From: UBA7672 sp963718145
Lineage (GTDB): Bacteria; Pseudomonadota; Alphaproteobacteria; Caulobacterales; Hyphomonadaceae
Direction of reading: 5' to 3'
Assembly: GCA_963718145.1 (NCBI GenBank)
Contig: CAVQYJ010000004.1
Location: 124,001-188,000 of the forward strand
DNA: 64,000 nucleotides
The position numbers and the translations under genes are program-made. The notes below the pieces were generated by a model. That model saw nothing but the letters and a program-made list of their open reading frames with translations. It ran no database searches and was not told where the DNA came from. Positions 37,208-46,577 of this stretch are shown in pieces; position 1 is the stretch's first letter; every line of letters starts with the position of its first letter.

Positions 37208-38104
37208 TCAATCGCCCTGCACGCTCAGGGAAGCCGCTTCAGGATCTCTTCCGCGGCTGACCCCTGGTTCGGCGCCCGCCTCGCCCTGAGAGACGCCAGA
37301 CTGAGACGGCGGCGGCGCGGGTTGCTGCCAAGCCGGCAGTTCTGCTTCGGGCGGCGTCGCCTGGCGAGGTGTTGATGGAGGAGCGTCGGGCGTGGTCGCA
37401 AGGGGCGCTTCGCCGGACTGGCTTTCGATCGCTGAATCCGTCGCCGTCACATCCATCTCGACGGACCGGTCCGCTGCCGGCTGCACCAGAGGCATCGGCT
37501 TGCCGGAGATGTACTGCACCGCCGTCACGGCGGAGAGTCCGGCCGCGATCACCAGCAGCACGAACCACACGAACATCATCGCGACTGTCAGTTCCTGCGG
37601 GATGCCCTGGCCGAGTTCCGTCGCGCGCAGGAAGGACGGCGCCGCCACCATCAGGATGGGGAAGCCGACAGCGACAAGCTCGATCGCCGTCTTCCATTTC
37701 GCCAGCGGTGAGACGCGCGCGCCTTCGCCGTCGGGCGCCAGGAAGCGCCAGATCGTGATGGCAAAATCGCGTATCACGATCACGGCGGTCGCTGTCGCCG
37801 CAACCCACCACAGCGGTTGGCCGAGCTGCCAGATCACGAGCGAGATCGCGATCAGCGGCAGGCCGACCAGCGCCTTGTCCGCGATCGGATCGAGGATGCG
37901 GCCGAACTTCGATTCCGCCTTCAGAATGCGTGCGGCGATGCCGTCGAACAGGTCGGTGAGGGCGGCGAACAGGAACAGGCCTGCGGCGAGCAGCGGCCAG
38001 ATCGGCGCCTCCGGCATTGCATAGGCCTGCCACACCGCGAGCGCGATCACCGGCGCCAGGGCCAGCCGCGACCCGGTCAGCACATTGGGCAGGTGCTTCA
38101 GCAT
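37208..38104 (-). CDS. pgsA: CDP-diacylglycerol-glycerol-3-phosphate 3-phosphatidyltransferase
   Basis: PgsA makes phosphatidylglycerol phosphate, the first step of phosphatidylglycerol synthesis. The CDP-alcohol phosphatidyltransferase motif is visible as DLFDGIAARI followed by GRILDPIADK. Five or so membrane segments occupy residues 1-200. The family is usually about 190-200 residues; this protein has 298, with a C-terminal tail of about 100 residues rich in Pro, Ala, Thr and Glu, probably disordered and cytoplasmic. In many alphaproteobacteria pgsA sits directly after uvrC; here they are 15 kb apart on the same strand. Confidence 0.93.
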   Translation of the reverse strand: MLKHLPNVLTGSRLALAPVIALAVWQAYAMPEAPIWPLLAAGLFLFAALTDLFDGIAARILKAESKFGRILDPIADKALVGLPLIAISLVIWQLGQPLWWVAATATAVIVIRDFAITIWRFLAPDGEGARVSPLAKWKTAIELVAVGFPILMVAAPSFLRATELGQGIPQELTVAMMFVWFVLLVIAAGLSAVTAVQYISGKPMPLVQPAADRSVEMDVTATDSAIESQSGEAPLATTPDAPPSTPRQATPPEAELPAWQQPAPPPSQSGVSQGEAGAEPGVSRGRDPEAASLSVQGD

Positions 38105-38220
38105 GGGGGACTTAACTCCACGGGCGGGAGGCTAGCGGGAAAGCGCGGGTGGGCGAAGGGCGCGGACGCGCGCTTCCGCACGCGCAACGATTGCAGGGCG
38201 GGCCAGTCTTGACTCTCAGA

Positions 38221-38248
38221 TGTTATACCGTAGCGTTACATTATAACA
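38221..38248. promoter_or_regulatory. Candidate Zur box upstream of the ZnuD-like receptor
   Basis: TGTTATA (38221-38227) and TATAACA (38242-38248) are exact inverses, and within them GTTACATTATAAC (38235-38247) resembles the zinc uptake regulator core GTTATANTATAAC. It lies about 20-45 bases before the receptor start, where repressor binding would block transcription. The spacing of the outer halves is atypical; the inner site fits better. Confidence 0.55.
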
Positions 38249-38266
38249 AGAATGGAGACCTGCCTC

Positions 38267-40309
38267 ATGCGACTGCGGTGGACACTGGCGACCAGCGCCG
38301 CCGCGCTGGGGTGTCTGGCCTCTGGCGCCGCCTGGGCGCAGGTCGCCGGGCAATCGCCGGCGCCGCCCGAGACAGAACGCGGCGACGTGGTCGTCGTCAC
38401 CGGCATCGGCCCGGCGCGGACGAGCGACGAGCTGATCGCATCGACCACCGTGCTCGACACAAGCGACGTGCAAGAGAGGCTGGCGGGCGGTCTTGGCGAC
38501 ACGCTCGCCGGCCTGCCTGGCGTCTCGTCGACAGCGTTCGGACCGGGAGCAAGCCGACCGATCATACGTGGGTTGGGCGCGGAGCGTGTTCAAGTTCTGT
38601 CGAACGGCATCGGCGTAATCGATGCGTCGGCGGCGAGCCCCGATCACGCGGTGACGAGCGATCCGCTCGGGGCGGAGCGCATCGAGATCCTGCGCGGCCC
38701 AGCATCGCTGGCCTATGGCGGCGGGGCGACGGGCGGCGTGGTCAATGTGATCGACGGGCTGATCGTCGAGCGTCTGCCGGAAAAAGCGTTCTCTGGTTCG
38801 GTCTATGGCGCGCTGACGAGCGTGGACGAGGGCAAGCAGGCGGCGCTGCGGCTGGTGGGAAGCGCGGGCAAGTTCGTCGGCGTGCTGAACGCCGGCTGGC
38901 TGGATACGAGCGACATCGACATTCCGGGCTTCGCGTTGTCGCAGGCGGCGCGCGCGGCCGCGATCGCCGGCGGCGCCAATCCGGCGGAGTTCGCGAACGG
39001 CGCGCTGCCGAATTCTTCGGTCAACAACCAGGCGCTGAGCGGCGGGCTGTCGTGGGTCGGAGAAGACGCATTCCTCGGCGGTGCGGTGCGGCAGGTCGAG
39101 AACACCTACGGCATCGTCGCCGAGGACGATGCATTCATCGACATGCAACAGACGCGATACGACCTGCGTGGCGGGGTCGATCTCGATGAAGGGCCGCTGA
39201 AGTCGCTGCGATTGACGGCCTCGACCGTGGACTACCAGCACACGGAATTCGAAAGTCCGGGCCAGCCGGGAACCGCGTTCACCAATGAGGGGTGGGAAGG
39301 GCGGATCGAGGCGGGGCTCGCGCCGCTGGATTTTTCGGCGGGCAAGCTCGAGGGCAGCATTGGTGTGCAGGCGTCCGACCGCGATTTTGCGGCCATCGGC
39401 GACGAGGCGCTGATCGGGCCAACCGGCACACGGCAGGCCGGCGTGTTCGTCTACGAGACGTGGGATGCAGGGCAGTGGGGCGCCGAAGGGGGGCTGCGCT
39501 ATGACGAGGCCCGCATCGACAACATCACAGGGCGGCGCCGCAGCTTCGAGGCGGTGAATGCGAGCCTGGGCGTGCACATGCATGTCGGCGATCACATCTT
39601 CCTTGGTGCATCGGTGGCGCGGACGGAGCGAGCGCCGACGGATATCGAGCTGTTCGCCGACGGGCCGCACCTGGCGACCGGGCAGTTCGAGACGGGCGAC
39701 GACGCGCTGGAGACGGAACAGGGCGTCAACTACGAGCTCAGTGTGCGGTGGGAGGGAGAAGCGGTCAATATTTCGGGCAGTCTCTATCGCTTCGACTTCG
39801 ACAGCTTCATCTATCTCGAAGACACCGGGCTGGTGGATGTGAGCCCGGAGGGCGACCTGCCGATCTTCCAGGTCGTGCAGGCGGGGGCAAACTTCACAGG
39901 CGCCGAGCTTTCGGGGGATGCGAAGCTGGGCAATGCATTCGGCGTCGACTGGAAGGCAGACGGTTCGATCGACTTCGTTCGGGCGGGGCTGGATGCGGGC
40001 GGCAACCTGCCGCTGATCCCGCCGATGACGGTCAATGCCGGAATCGAGGGGCGAAGGGGCGGGATGATGGGCCGGCTCGAAGCGCAGTATGGCGCCGGGC
40101 AGGACGACATCGCCGCGTTCGAGACGCTGACGGAGGACTATCTCACCTTCGACGCGAGGATCGGGATCGACTTGACGGACAACGTTCACCTGATCCTCGA
40201 AGCTCGGAATTTCACCGACGAGGAGGTACGCGTGCATGCCTCGCCGCTGAAGGAGATCGCGCCACAGGCAGGCCGGAATGTCCGCGTGGCGCTGCGGGCG
40301 GATTTCTAG
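38267..40309 (+). CDS. TonB-dependent receptor, ZnuD-like (zinc uptake)
   Basis: This 680-residue outer-membrane receptor has a signal peptide ending AWAQ and a plug domain with RPIIRGLGAERVQVLSNGI, SPDHAVTSDPLGAERIEILRGP and GGGATGGVVNVIDG. The barrel includes TASTVDYQHTEFE, SVARTERAPTDIELFADGPH and FETGDDALETEQG, ending in Phe. These segments follow the order in ZnuD zinc receptors, though the long His-rich loop of neisserial ZnuD is lacking. ATG 38267 is preferred over 38252. The Zur-like site upstream supports zinc control. Copy B of the repeat begins just after the stop. Confidence 0.86.
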   Translation: MRLRWTLATSAAALGCLASGAAWAQVAGQSPAPPETERGDVVVVTGIGPARTSDELIASTTVLDTSDVQERLAGGLGDTLAGLPGVSSTAFGPGASRPIIRGLGAERVQVLSNGIGVIDASAASPDHAVTSDPLGAERIEILRGPASLAYGGGATGGVVNVIDGLIVERLPEKAFSGSVYGALTSVDEGKQAALRLVGSAGKFVGVLNAGWLDTSDIDIPGFALSQAARAAAIAGGANPAEFANGALPNSSVNNQALSGGLSWVGEDAFLGGAVRQVENTYGIVAEDDAFIDMQQTRYDLRGGVDLDEGPLKSLRLTASTVDYQHTEFESPGQPGTAFTNEGWEGRIEAGLAPLDFSAGKLEGSIGVQASDRDFAAIGDEALIGPTGTRQAGVFVYETWDAGQWGAEGGLRYDEARIDNITGRRRSFEAVNASLGVHMHVGDHIFLGASVARTERAPTDIELFADGPHLATGQFETGDDALETEQGVNYELSVRWEGEAVNISGSLYRFDFDSFIYLEDTGLVDVSPEGDLPIFQVVQAGANFTGAELSGDAKLGNAFGVDWKADGSIDFVRAGLDAGGNLPLIPPMTVNAGIEGRRGGMMGRLEAQYGAGQDDIAAFETLTEDYLTFDARIGIDLTDNVHLILEARNFTDEEVRVHASPLKEIAPQAGRNVRVALRADF

Positions 40310-40310
40310 G

Positions 40311-40912
40311 CGCACACTCTCGATTCGGACCGGCTGAGCCGTCCGGGCTGCGTGTCCCTCCGGAACGATGGAGGGCGTGGGGACGCGGGATGGCCCCGCG
40401 CGAGTGTTGGCCTCTGCCGCTTCAGGCGGCAGCGCCGGCATGGGTAGGGGTGGCGCGTTGGTCCCGCGTCCCCGGGGATCGTTGGTCGCGACGGGCTGGA
40501 ACCGAGAGGTCTTTCACTCTCCTGACCAGTGTCCCGGCGGCGTGCAGGCCAGGGTGTTCCAGTCCCGGTCCCTGGAGCACTCCCTCGCTTACCTGCAAGA
40601 GGCCCGGCTTCCCGAGGGCTCTTCACGCTCGATCCCATCGCCGCCGCGCCGTTGAACAGCGTGCACGGCTGCCCTCCTGCGGTGGCGATGGGGGGATTAT
40701 ACGGCAGGTTTTTAGCCCTACAGAAAAGTCGTCGGCCGAACCGGCCAAGATTTCCTGCAAGCGGTTGCATTAGTTGGGGAAGCTGGAAACGCAGATTGGC
40801 CAAACTGTTGGACAAGTCCGGCGGATCCCCGACAGCTGGGGCTCATTCCATCGACCGGGGACGGCAGATGTCGCCTTCGGCTCATCCACCCTGCGGGGAC
40901 GCGCACGACTGC
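40311..40912 (+). repeat. Two-copy structured non-coding element, copy B
   Basis: This copy fills the whole gap between the ZnuD-like receptor and a convergent NTF2-like gene. It matches 15178-14530 in inverted order, with the core at 40624-40853. Stems kept despite different bases include CGCGGG/CCCGCG near 40384-40400 and CTGCCGC/GCGGCAG near 40413-40431. Others are CATCGCC (about 40636-40642)/GGCGATG (40684-40690) and CCCC/GGGG flanking GACAGCT near 40827-40841. On the opposite strand a TATAAT (about 40696-40701) is shared with copy A. No open frame is conserved between copies. Function is unknown. Confidence 0.8.
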
Positions 40913-40913
40913 C

Positions 40914-41273
40914 CTACTTCATTGAGCCGGGATCATAGTAGAACCGCTCATCGGCGATGCGGTCGCCGCGCCAAGTCTGCACAGCGATTTCGTCAAGGAT
41001 GCGTCTGGGCTCGCCGGGGCCCATCTCGAACGTCCAGTTGATGAAGACAGTGTCGCCGTCGATGGCGAAGCGGCGGCAGGTGCTGACGGGTGCGCCGCCC
41101 ATCCGCTTGAGGGCGGCCTCCTCGCCGGCGATAAGGGCCGCAAGGCCTTCGCGTTTCGCGCCGAGGTTTTCCTGCATGCTGGCGTCGGCGTGATAGAAAT
41201 CGCGAATGGCGCCGAGATGGTCGAGCGCTTCGACGCGGGCGATGAAGGCCTTGACGCGATCCGGCGTGGGCAT
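40914..41273 (-). CDS. Nuclear transport factor 2-like (SnoaL-type) protein
   Basis: This 119-residue single-domain protein has the NTF2-like pattern: an N-terminal helix VKAFIARVEALDHLGAIRDFY followed by HADASMQENLG, a central FAIDGDTVFINWTFE strand, and closing strands WRGDRIADERFYYDPG. Such proteins act as isomerases, hydrolases or binding proteins; the reaction cannot be assigned. It lies 18 bases after the SDR gene on the same strand, which suggests an operon. Confidence 0.82.
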   Translation of the reverse strand: MPTPDRVKAFIARVEALDHLGAIRDFYHADASMQENLGAKREGLAALIAGEEAALKRMGGAPVSTCRRFAIDGDTVFINWTFEMGPGEPRRILDEIAVQTWRGDRIADERFYYDPGSMK

Positions 41274-41291
41274 GCTCAGCCTCTCACATGA

Positions 41292-42083
41292 TTAGCCTCT
41301 GGACGGCTTCGGCGGGATGACGGGAAGGCTGGAGGAGAGGCCGCCGTCGACGGGGAGCACTTGTCCATTGACGTAGCTGGCGTCGTCACTGGCGAGGAAG
41401 AGCGCGACTTTCGCGATCTCGTCGGGCTGGCCGGGGCGGCGCAGGGCATTGAGCTGGCCGATGCGGTCTTCGGTGCCGCGCTCGCGGGCGCGGTCGAAGA
41501 CAGGCTTGGTCATGCCGGTCTCGATGAGGCCGGGGCAGATGCCGTTTACGCGCACGCCCGTGCCGGCGAGATTGTTGGCGGCAAGGGACACCAGCGAGAT
41601 CACTCCGGCTTTCGAGGCTGAGTAGGCGGGGCTGCCTGCACCATTGCGCAGACCTGCCACGCTGGCGGTGCAGACAATGGCGCCGCCGCCTTGTCTGATC
41701 ATGTGCGGCGCGCCGATCTGGATGGCGAGCATGGGGCCGATGAGGTTGACCTGGAGGATGGTCTTCCACTGGTCCTCGGTCTGCTCGAAGATGTTGGGCG
41801 TGCCGCCGGAGATGCCGGCATTGGCGTAGATCACGTCGATGCGGCTGTTGGTGTTCATTGCGAGGTCGACCAGCTTTTTCACATCCGCCGAATTGCCCGC
41901 GTCCATTTCGAGAGCGATGGCCTTGCCTCCAGCCCTGGTGATGGCGGCGACGGTGTCGTTGACGGTCGCGGCCTTGTCGGCGGCGATGACATAGGCGCCT
42001 TCGGCGGCAAAGAGCATGGCGCTGGCGCGGCCAATGCCGGATGCGGCGCCCGTGACGATGACCGACTTGCCCTTGAAGCGCAT
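41292..42083 (-). CDS. SDR family NAD(P)-dependent oxidoreductase
   Basis: This 263-residue classical short-chain dehydrogenase has the cofactor motif VTGAASGIGRASAM near residue 10. NAG appears in IYANAGISGG, the catalytic serine in VCTASVAGLR, and YSASKAG carries the Tyr and Lys. An ENDING-type loop contains CPGLIETGMTKPVFD. The Asp in AADKAATV suggests NAD rather than NADP. Its likely partner is the NTF2-like gene downstream. The substrate is unknown. Confidence 0.9.
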   Translation of the reverse strand: MRFKGKSVIVTGAASGIGRASAMLFAAEGAYVIAADKAATVNDTVAAITRAGGKAIALEMDAGNSADVKKLVDLAMNTNSRIDVIYANAGISGGTPNIFEQTEDQWKTILQVNLIGPMLAIQIGAPHMIRQGGGAIVCTASVAGLRNGAGSPAYSASKAGVISLVSLAANNLAGTGVRVNGICPGLIETGMTKPVFDRARERGTEDRIGQLNALRRPGQPDEIAKVALFLASDDASYVNGQVLPVDGGLSSSLPVIPPKPSRG

Positions 42084-42223
42084 GGCGCAGTTTTCCTCCT
42101 AAATTCTCGTTGGAACCACCTCTAGGCCCAGGCTGGGGCGAGGAAAAGGGCGCTGGCGTTTCGGGGCGGGGCCACGCTATATCGATGCCTTCGGCGGGCA
42201 CGGGATTCCAGCGCGAGGGTGCA

Positions 42224-44074
42224 ATGAGGAAGATCTTTGGCGTTACCGCCATGATGGTGGTGCTGGCTGCTTGTTCGGGCGAGAAGCCCGCGGCGGGCCC
42301 CACGGCCGAGACGATCGCCAAGTCCAGCGCCGACCTCACCGCCTATCTCGACGCAGAATACGAGGAAGAGCTGCAGCAGAGCCCGGAAGAACTGACCAGC
42401 CAAGGCCGCAAGGATCACTACGGCGCGCTGGACGACCGCAGCGAGGCGGCGGCGGACAAGCGGCTGGAATGGCGCAAGGAAAGCGTCGCCGAGATGAAGG
42501 CGAAGTTCGATCCCGCCAACCTGAGCGAAGATGCTCGGCTGTCCTACGATGTGTGGGAGCTGGAGCTGAAGCGGGCGGAAGAGGGAGCGAAGTGGCGGCG
42601 CAACCGCTACGTCTTCGGCCGCGGCGGCGCGCCGACGGGCATTCCCAACTTCCTGATCAACCAGCACCGTGTCGACGAGCCGATGGACATGGAGGCGTAT
42701 ATTTCCCGGGTCAGCGCAATCGACGAGGCGATGGACCAGCTCATCGTGCGGGCGAAGGCGGCGCAGGCCGATGGAGTCCACATGCCGGGCTTCACCTACG
42801 ACCAGTCGCTGAGCGAGATTTCGCGCGTGACCACGGGCGCGCCCTTCACCAAGGGCAAGGACTCGGCGCTGTTCGCCGACGCCAAGGGCAAGATCGCGAC
42901 GCTGGTGAAGGCGGGCAAGATCACCGCTGACGAGGGCAAGGTGTTCGAGAAGCAGGTTTCGGACGCAATGACGCAGCAGATGAAACCGGCCTATGACCGC
43001 GTGGCGGCATTCATCACGGACGACAAGCCCAACGCGCAGAAGGCGGACAGGCAGGGCGCGCTGGCGCTGCCCAACGGCGCGGCCTTCTACAACGCCATGC
43101 TCTACCTGCAGACCACGACCGACATGACGGCGGACCAGATCCATGATCTGGGGCTCAGCGAAGTCGCACGCCTGCGCGGCGAGATGGAGAAGGTCAAGGA
43201 ACAGACGGGCTTCAAGGGCACGCTGGAAGAGTTCTTCGTGTTCATGCGCACGGACAAGCGCTTCTACCTGCCCAACACTGATGCAGGCCGGCAGGAATAC
43301 ATCAGGCTGTCGGACAGCTATCTCAAGGGCATGGAAGCGAAGCTGCCGGAGTATTTCGGCATCCTGCCGAAGGCCAGGCTGGAAGTGCGCCGCGTGGAGC
43401 CGTTCCGCGAACAGCCAGGCGCGGCCCAGCATTATATGTCGGCGACGCCGGATGGATCGCGCCCGGGCATCTTCTACGCCCACCTCTCCGACATGAACGC
43501 GATGCCGGTCTACCAGCTCGAGAACATCGCCTACCATGAAGGCGTGCCGGGCCATCACATGCAGATCTCGATTGCGCAGGAGCTGACGGGCATTCCGAAA
43601 TTCCGCACGCAGTACGGCTATGGCGCGTTTTCGGAAGGCTGGGGGCTGTATTCGGAAGCGCTGGCCAAGGAGATGGGCTTCGACAAGGACCCCTACAACG
43701 ATTTCGGCAGGCTCTCGGGCGAGATCTGGCGTGCGATCCGGCTGGTGGTCGACACCGGCATCCACTCCAAGGGCTGGACGCAGCAGCAGGCCGAGGACTA
43801 TTTCCTCGCCAACTCGGCGCAGCCGGCGCAGGCGATCAAGTCGGAGATCGAGCGCTATATCCTCGGGCCAGGGCAGGCGTGCAGCTACAAGATCGGGATG
43901 ATCACCATCCAGAAGCTGCGCGACGAGGCCAAGGCGGCGCTGGGCACCAAGTTCGACTACCGCACCTTCCACGACACGGTGCTGGGCGGCGGAGGCCTGC
44001 CGCTGCCGGTGCTTGAGGCGAAGGTGCGGCGCTGGATCGAGACACAAAAGGCGCCGGCGCCGGCGAAGAGTTAG
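42224..44074 (+). CDS. DUF885 family lipoprotein (putative metallo-carboxypeptidase)
   Basis: This 616-residue exported lipoprotein has lipobox LAACS. The C-terminal half carries IAYHEGVPGHHMQI, a zinc-type HE-x4-HH motif, and GYGAFSEGWGLYSEALAKEMG with a further glutamate. GQACSYKIGMITIQKLRDEA is a typical closing segment. DUF885 proteins resemble M32-like carboxypeptidases, and some act on dipeptides. ATG 42224 follows GAGGG. It is tandem with a close paralogue beginning 92 bases downstream. Confidence 0.88.
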   Translation: MRKIFGVTAMMVVLAACSGEKPAAGPTAETIAKSSADLTAYLDAEYEEELQQSPEELTSQGRKDHYGALDDRSEAAADKRLEWRKESVAEMKAKFDPANLSEDARLSYDVWELELKRAEEGAKWRRNRYVFGRGGAPTGIPNFLINQHRVDEPMDMEAYISRVSAIDEAMDQLIVRAKAAQADGVHMPGFTYDQSLSEISRVTTGAPFTKGKDSALFADAKGKIATLVKAGKITADEGKVFEKQVSDAMTQQMKPAYDRVAAFITDDKPNAQKADRQGALALPNGAAFYNAMLYLQTTTDMTADQIHDLGLSEVARLRGEMEKVKEQTGFKGTLEEFFVFMRTDKRFYLPNTDAGRQEYIRLSDSYLKGMEAKLPEYFGILPKARLEVRRVEPFREQPGAAQHYMSATPDGSRPGIFYAHLSDMNAMPVYQLENIAYHEGVPGHHMQISIAQELTGIPKFRTQYGYGAFSEGWGLYSEALAKEMGFDKDPYNDFGRLSGEIWRAIRLVVDTGIHSKGWTQQQAEDYFLANSAQPAQAIKSEIERYILGPGQACSYKIGMITIQKLRDEAKAALGTKFDYRTFHDTVLGGGGLPLPVLEAKVRRWIETQKAPAPAKS

Positions 44075-44165
44075 CGTCCCGTACTCAATCACCGCGTCGA
44101 AGCTGATCACCGCTTCGGGGCACGCTTTCGTCGGGATGAGCGAGGTTAGGGCGGGAGATGAAATC

Positions 44166-46577
44166 ATGCGTCTGCTGATTGCTTGTGCGGTTGTGGCGCT
44201 TGCGGCCGCTTGCTCTCCGAGCGCTCCGGACAAGCCTGTCGATCCGGCGGCGGAGACGCAGAAACTCACGGCCTATCTCAACGCCGAGTTCGAGGAAGAG
44301 CTGGCGATGAGCCCGATGCGGCTGACCCAGCTCGGGCGGAAGGAGCAGTACGACAGGCTCGATGGCTTCTCCGAGGCCGACGTGCAGAGGCAGCTCGCGT
44401 GGCGGCGCGAGTCGGTCGCCGGGATGGAGAAGCAGTTCGATCGCACAAAGCTGTCCGATGATGCACAGACGTCGTGGGACATCTGGGAGAGCGAGCTGGG
44501 CAGGGCCGAGAAGCGCGCGACCTGGCTGCGCTGGGCCTATGTGTTCGGCTATGGCGGGCCGCACACCGACATCCCGACTTTCCTGATCTCGTTCCACAAG
44601 GTGGACCAGCCGTCCGACATGGACGCCTACATCTCGCGGCTGGGCGAGCTGGCGCGGGCGATGGACCAGTTGACGGAGCGGGCGAAACTGGCGGCGGCGG
44701 ACGGCGTGCGCACGCCGAAATTCGGATACGAGCGCACGGCGAAAGAGGCGCAGTCCATCATCACCGGCGCGCCGTTCGGGCCAGGCCAAGATTCGCCGCT
44801 GTGGGCCGACATCAAGACGAAGATCGGCGTCCTGCTGGCGTCGGACCGGGCGACGAGCGAACAGGGCGCGGAGTGGGAAGCAGGGGCGAAGGCGGCGTTG
44901 AATGAAAAGGTGAAGCCGGCCTATCAGCGGCTGATCGCGTGGCTGAAGGAGGACATGAAGCAAGCTCCCTCCGGCAAGGTCGGCGCGCTGACGCTGCCCA
45001 AGGGGCCGGAGTGGTACGATGTCTCGCTGGAGCTGCTGACCACCACCAACATGACCGCGGATGAAATCCATGAGCTGGGGCTCAGGGAGGTCGAGCGCAT
45101 CCATGGCGAGATGGACAAGATCCGGGTGGCGACCGGCTTCAAGGGCGACGCCAAGGCGTTCTTCGAGTTCATGCGGACCGATCCGCAATTCTACCTGCCC
45201 AATACCGACGAGGGCCGCGCGGCCTACCTGAAGAAGGCCGAGGGCTATCTTGAGGCGATGCAGGTGAAGCTGCCGGAGTATTTTGGCCGGCTGCCGAAGG
45301 CGCCGCTGGTGGTGAAGCGGGTGGAGGCGTTCCGGGAGACGCCGGGAGGCGCCGCGCACTATTTCCGGCCGACGCCAGATGGGAAGCAGCCTGGCATTTT
45401 CTATGCGCACCTCGTCGACATGAAGGCGGTGTCGGTGTGGGCGCTGGAGAGTCTCGCCTATCACGAGGGCGTGCCGGGCCATCATATGCAGATCGCCATC
45501 CAGAACGAGCTGACCGACATCCCGCTGTTCAGGACGCAGTACGGCTACTCGTCGTTCAGCGAGGGCTGGGGCCTCTATGCGGAGGAACTCGGCAAGACGA
45601 TGGGGTTCTTCGCCGATCCCTACAATGATTTCGGACGGCTGTCGTCGGAGCTGTGGCGGTCGGTGCGGCTGGTGGTGGATACGGGGCTGCATGCGAAGGG
45701 GTGGACGGAGGAGGAGGCGGTGCAGTGGGCGCTGGCGAATTCTCCGCGGCCGGAGACGGCGGTGCGCAGCGAGGTGCGGCGCTTCCTGCTGTGGCCGGGG
45801 CAGGCGACAACGTACAAGATCGGGATGATCACGATCCAGAAGCTGCGCGACGAGGCGAAGGCGGCGCTGGGGACGAAGTTTGACCTGCGCGCTTTCCACG
45901 ACGTGGTGATCGGCGGCGGTGGCATGCCGCTGCCTGTGCTTGAAGCGAAGATCCACCGCTGGATCGACACGCAGAAGGCGCCGGCGAAGAAGGTGTGCCC
46001 TTGTCCTCCCCCGGCCTTAGGCCGAGGCAGGACAAGGTCGGCGCCGCGCCGCTATCGCCCCCTGAAATTCCCCGGCCGGCGCTCCGCCACGGACTTCACG
46101 CCTTCCTTGAAGTCGTCGGTCTTCATCAGCCATTGCTGTTCGGCGAACTCACGGTCGGTCGCCGAGCGGACGGCGGCGGCTAGCTCGGCGCGCAGTGTCT
46201 TGCGGGTGGAGCGCACGGCGAGGGGAGCGTTTTCAGCGATCTCGGCGGCGAGTTGGTGGGCGGCGGGCAGGAGGGCGTCTTGCGCGACGACCTGGTCGAC
46301 GAGGCCGATTGTGAGAGCTTCCTCTGCCTTCAGGCGGCGGCCGGTGAGGAACATGAGCGCGGCCTCCTGCTTGCCGACGAGGCGCGGGAGGGTGTGGGTG
46401 AGGCCGAAGCCGGGGTGGAAGCCGAGCTTGGTGAAGTTGGCGGCGAAGCGCGCTTCGGGCGTAGCTATTCGGAAATCGGCAATGAGCGCGAGGCCGAGGC
46501 CGGCGCCGATGGCTGCGCCCTGGACTGCCGCGATGATGGGGAGTTCGGTGGCGTGGAGGCGGACGGCCTGGTCGTAG
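44166..46577 (+). CDS. DUF885 family lipoprotein, second copy, normal stop lost
   Basis: This paralogue of the preceding gene has lipobox AAACS, LAYHEGVPGHHMQI, YGYSSFSEGWGLYAEE and TYKIGMITIQKLRDEA. The expected C terminus is RWIDTQKAPAKK at about 45990, matching the first copy's WIETQKAPAPAKS. Instead of a stop, the frame continues for about 200 codons across a hairpin and then antisense to an enoyl-CoA hydratase gene, ending at 46577. That tail has no protein-like pattern. A stop in another frame (TAG at 46018) suggests a one-base shift near 45990. The functional product is probably about 610 residues. Confidence 0.82.
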   Translation: MRLLIACAVVALAAACSPSAPDKPVDPAAETQKLTAYLNAEFEEELAMSPMRLTQLGRKEQYDRLDGFSEADVQRQLAWRRESVAGMEKQFDRTKLSDDAQTSWDIWESELGRAEKRATWLRWAYVFGYGGPHTDIPTFLISFHKVDQPSDMDAYISRLGELARAMDQLTERAKLAAADGVRTPKFGYERTAKEAQSIITGAPFGPGQDSPLWADIKTKIGVLLASDRATSEQGAEWEAGAKAALNEKVKPAYQRLIAWLKEDMKQAPSGKVGALTLPKGPEWYDVSLELLTTTNMTADEIHELGLREVERIHGEMDKIRVATGFKGDAKAFFEFMRTDPQFYLPNTDEGRAAYLKKAEGYLEAMQVKLPEYFGRLPKAPLVVKRVEAFRETPGGAAHYFRPTPDGKQPGIFYAHLVDMKAVSVWALESLAYHEGVPGHHMQIAIQNELTDIPLFRTQYGYSSFSEGWGLYAEELGKTMGFFADPYNDFGRLSSELWRSVRLVVDTGLHAKGWTEEEAVQWALANSPRPETAVRSEVRRFLLWPGQATTYKIGMITIQKLRDEAKAALGTKFDLRAFHDVVIGGGGMPLPVLEAKIHRWIDTQKAPAKKVCPCPPPALGRGRTRSAPRRYRPLKFPGRRSATDFTPSLKSSVFISHCCSANSRSVAERTAAASSARSVLRVERTARGAFSAISAASWWAAGRRASCATTWSTRPIVRASSAFRRRPVRNMSAASCLPTRRGRVWVRPKPGWKPSLVKLAAKRASGVAIRKSAMSARPRPAPMAAPWTAAMMGSSVAWRRTAWS
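45999..46037. terminator. GC-rich hairpin between convergent genes
   Basis: CCTTGTCCT (45999-46007) pairs with AGGACAAGG (46029-46037), and inner CGGCC/GGCCG arms extend it. It lies just after the expected end of the second DUF885 gene and 15 bases before the stop of the convergent enoyl-CoA hydratase, the position for a bidirectional terminator. No U run is present, so it may instead be a REP-like element. Confidence 0.55.

Noticed and set aside
39748..40773. Long plus-strand open frame overlapping the receptor and repeat copy B
   Set aside because: It is an out-of-phase reading of the ZnuD-like gene; the tail does not match copy A in frame.
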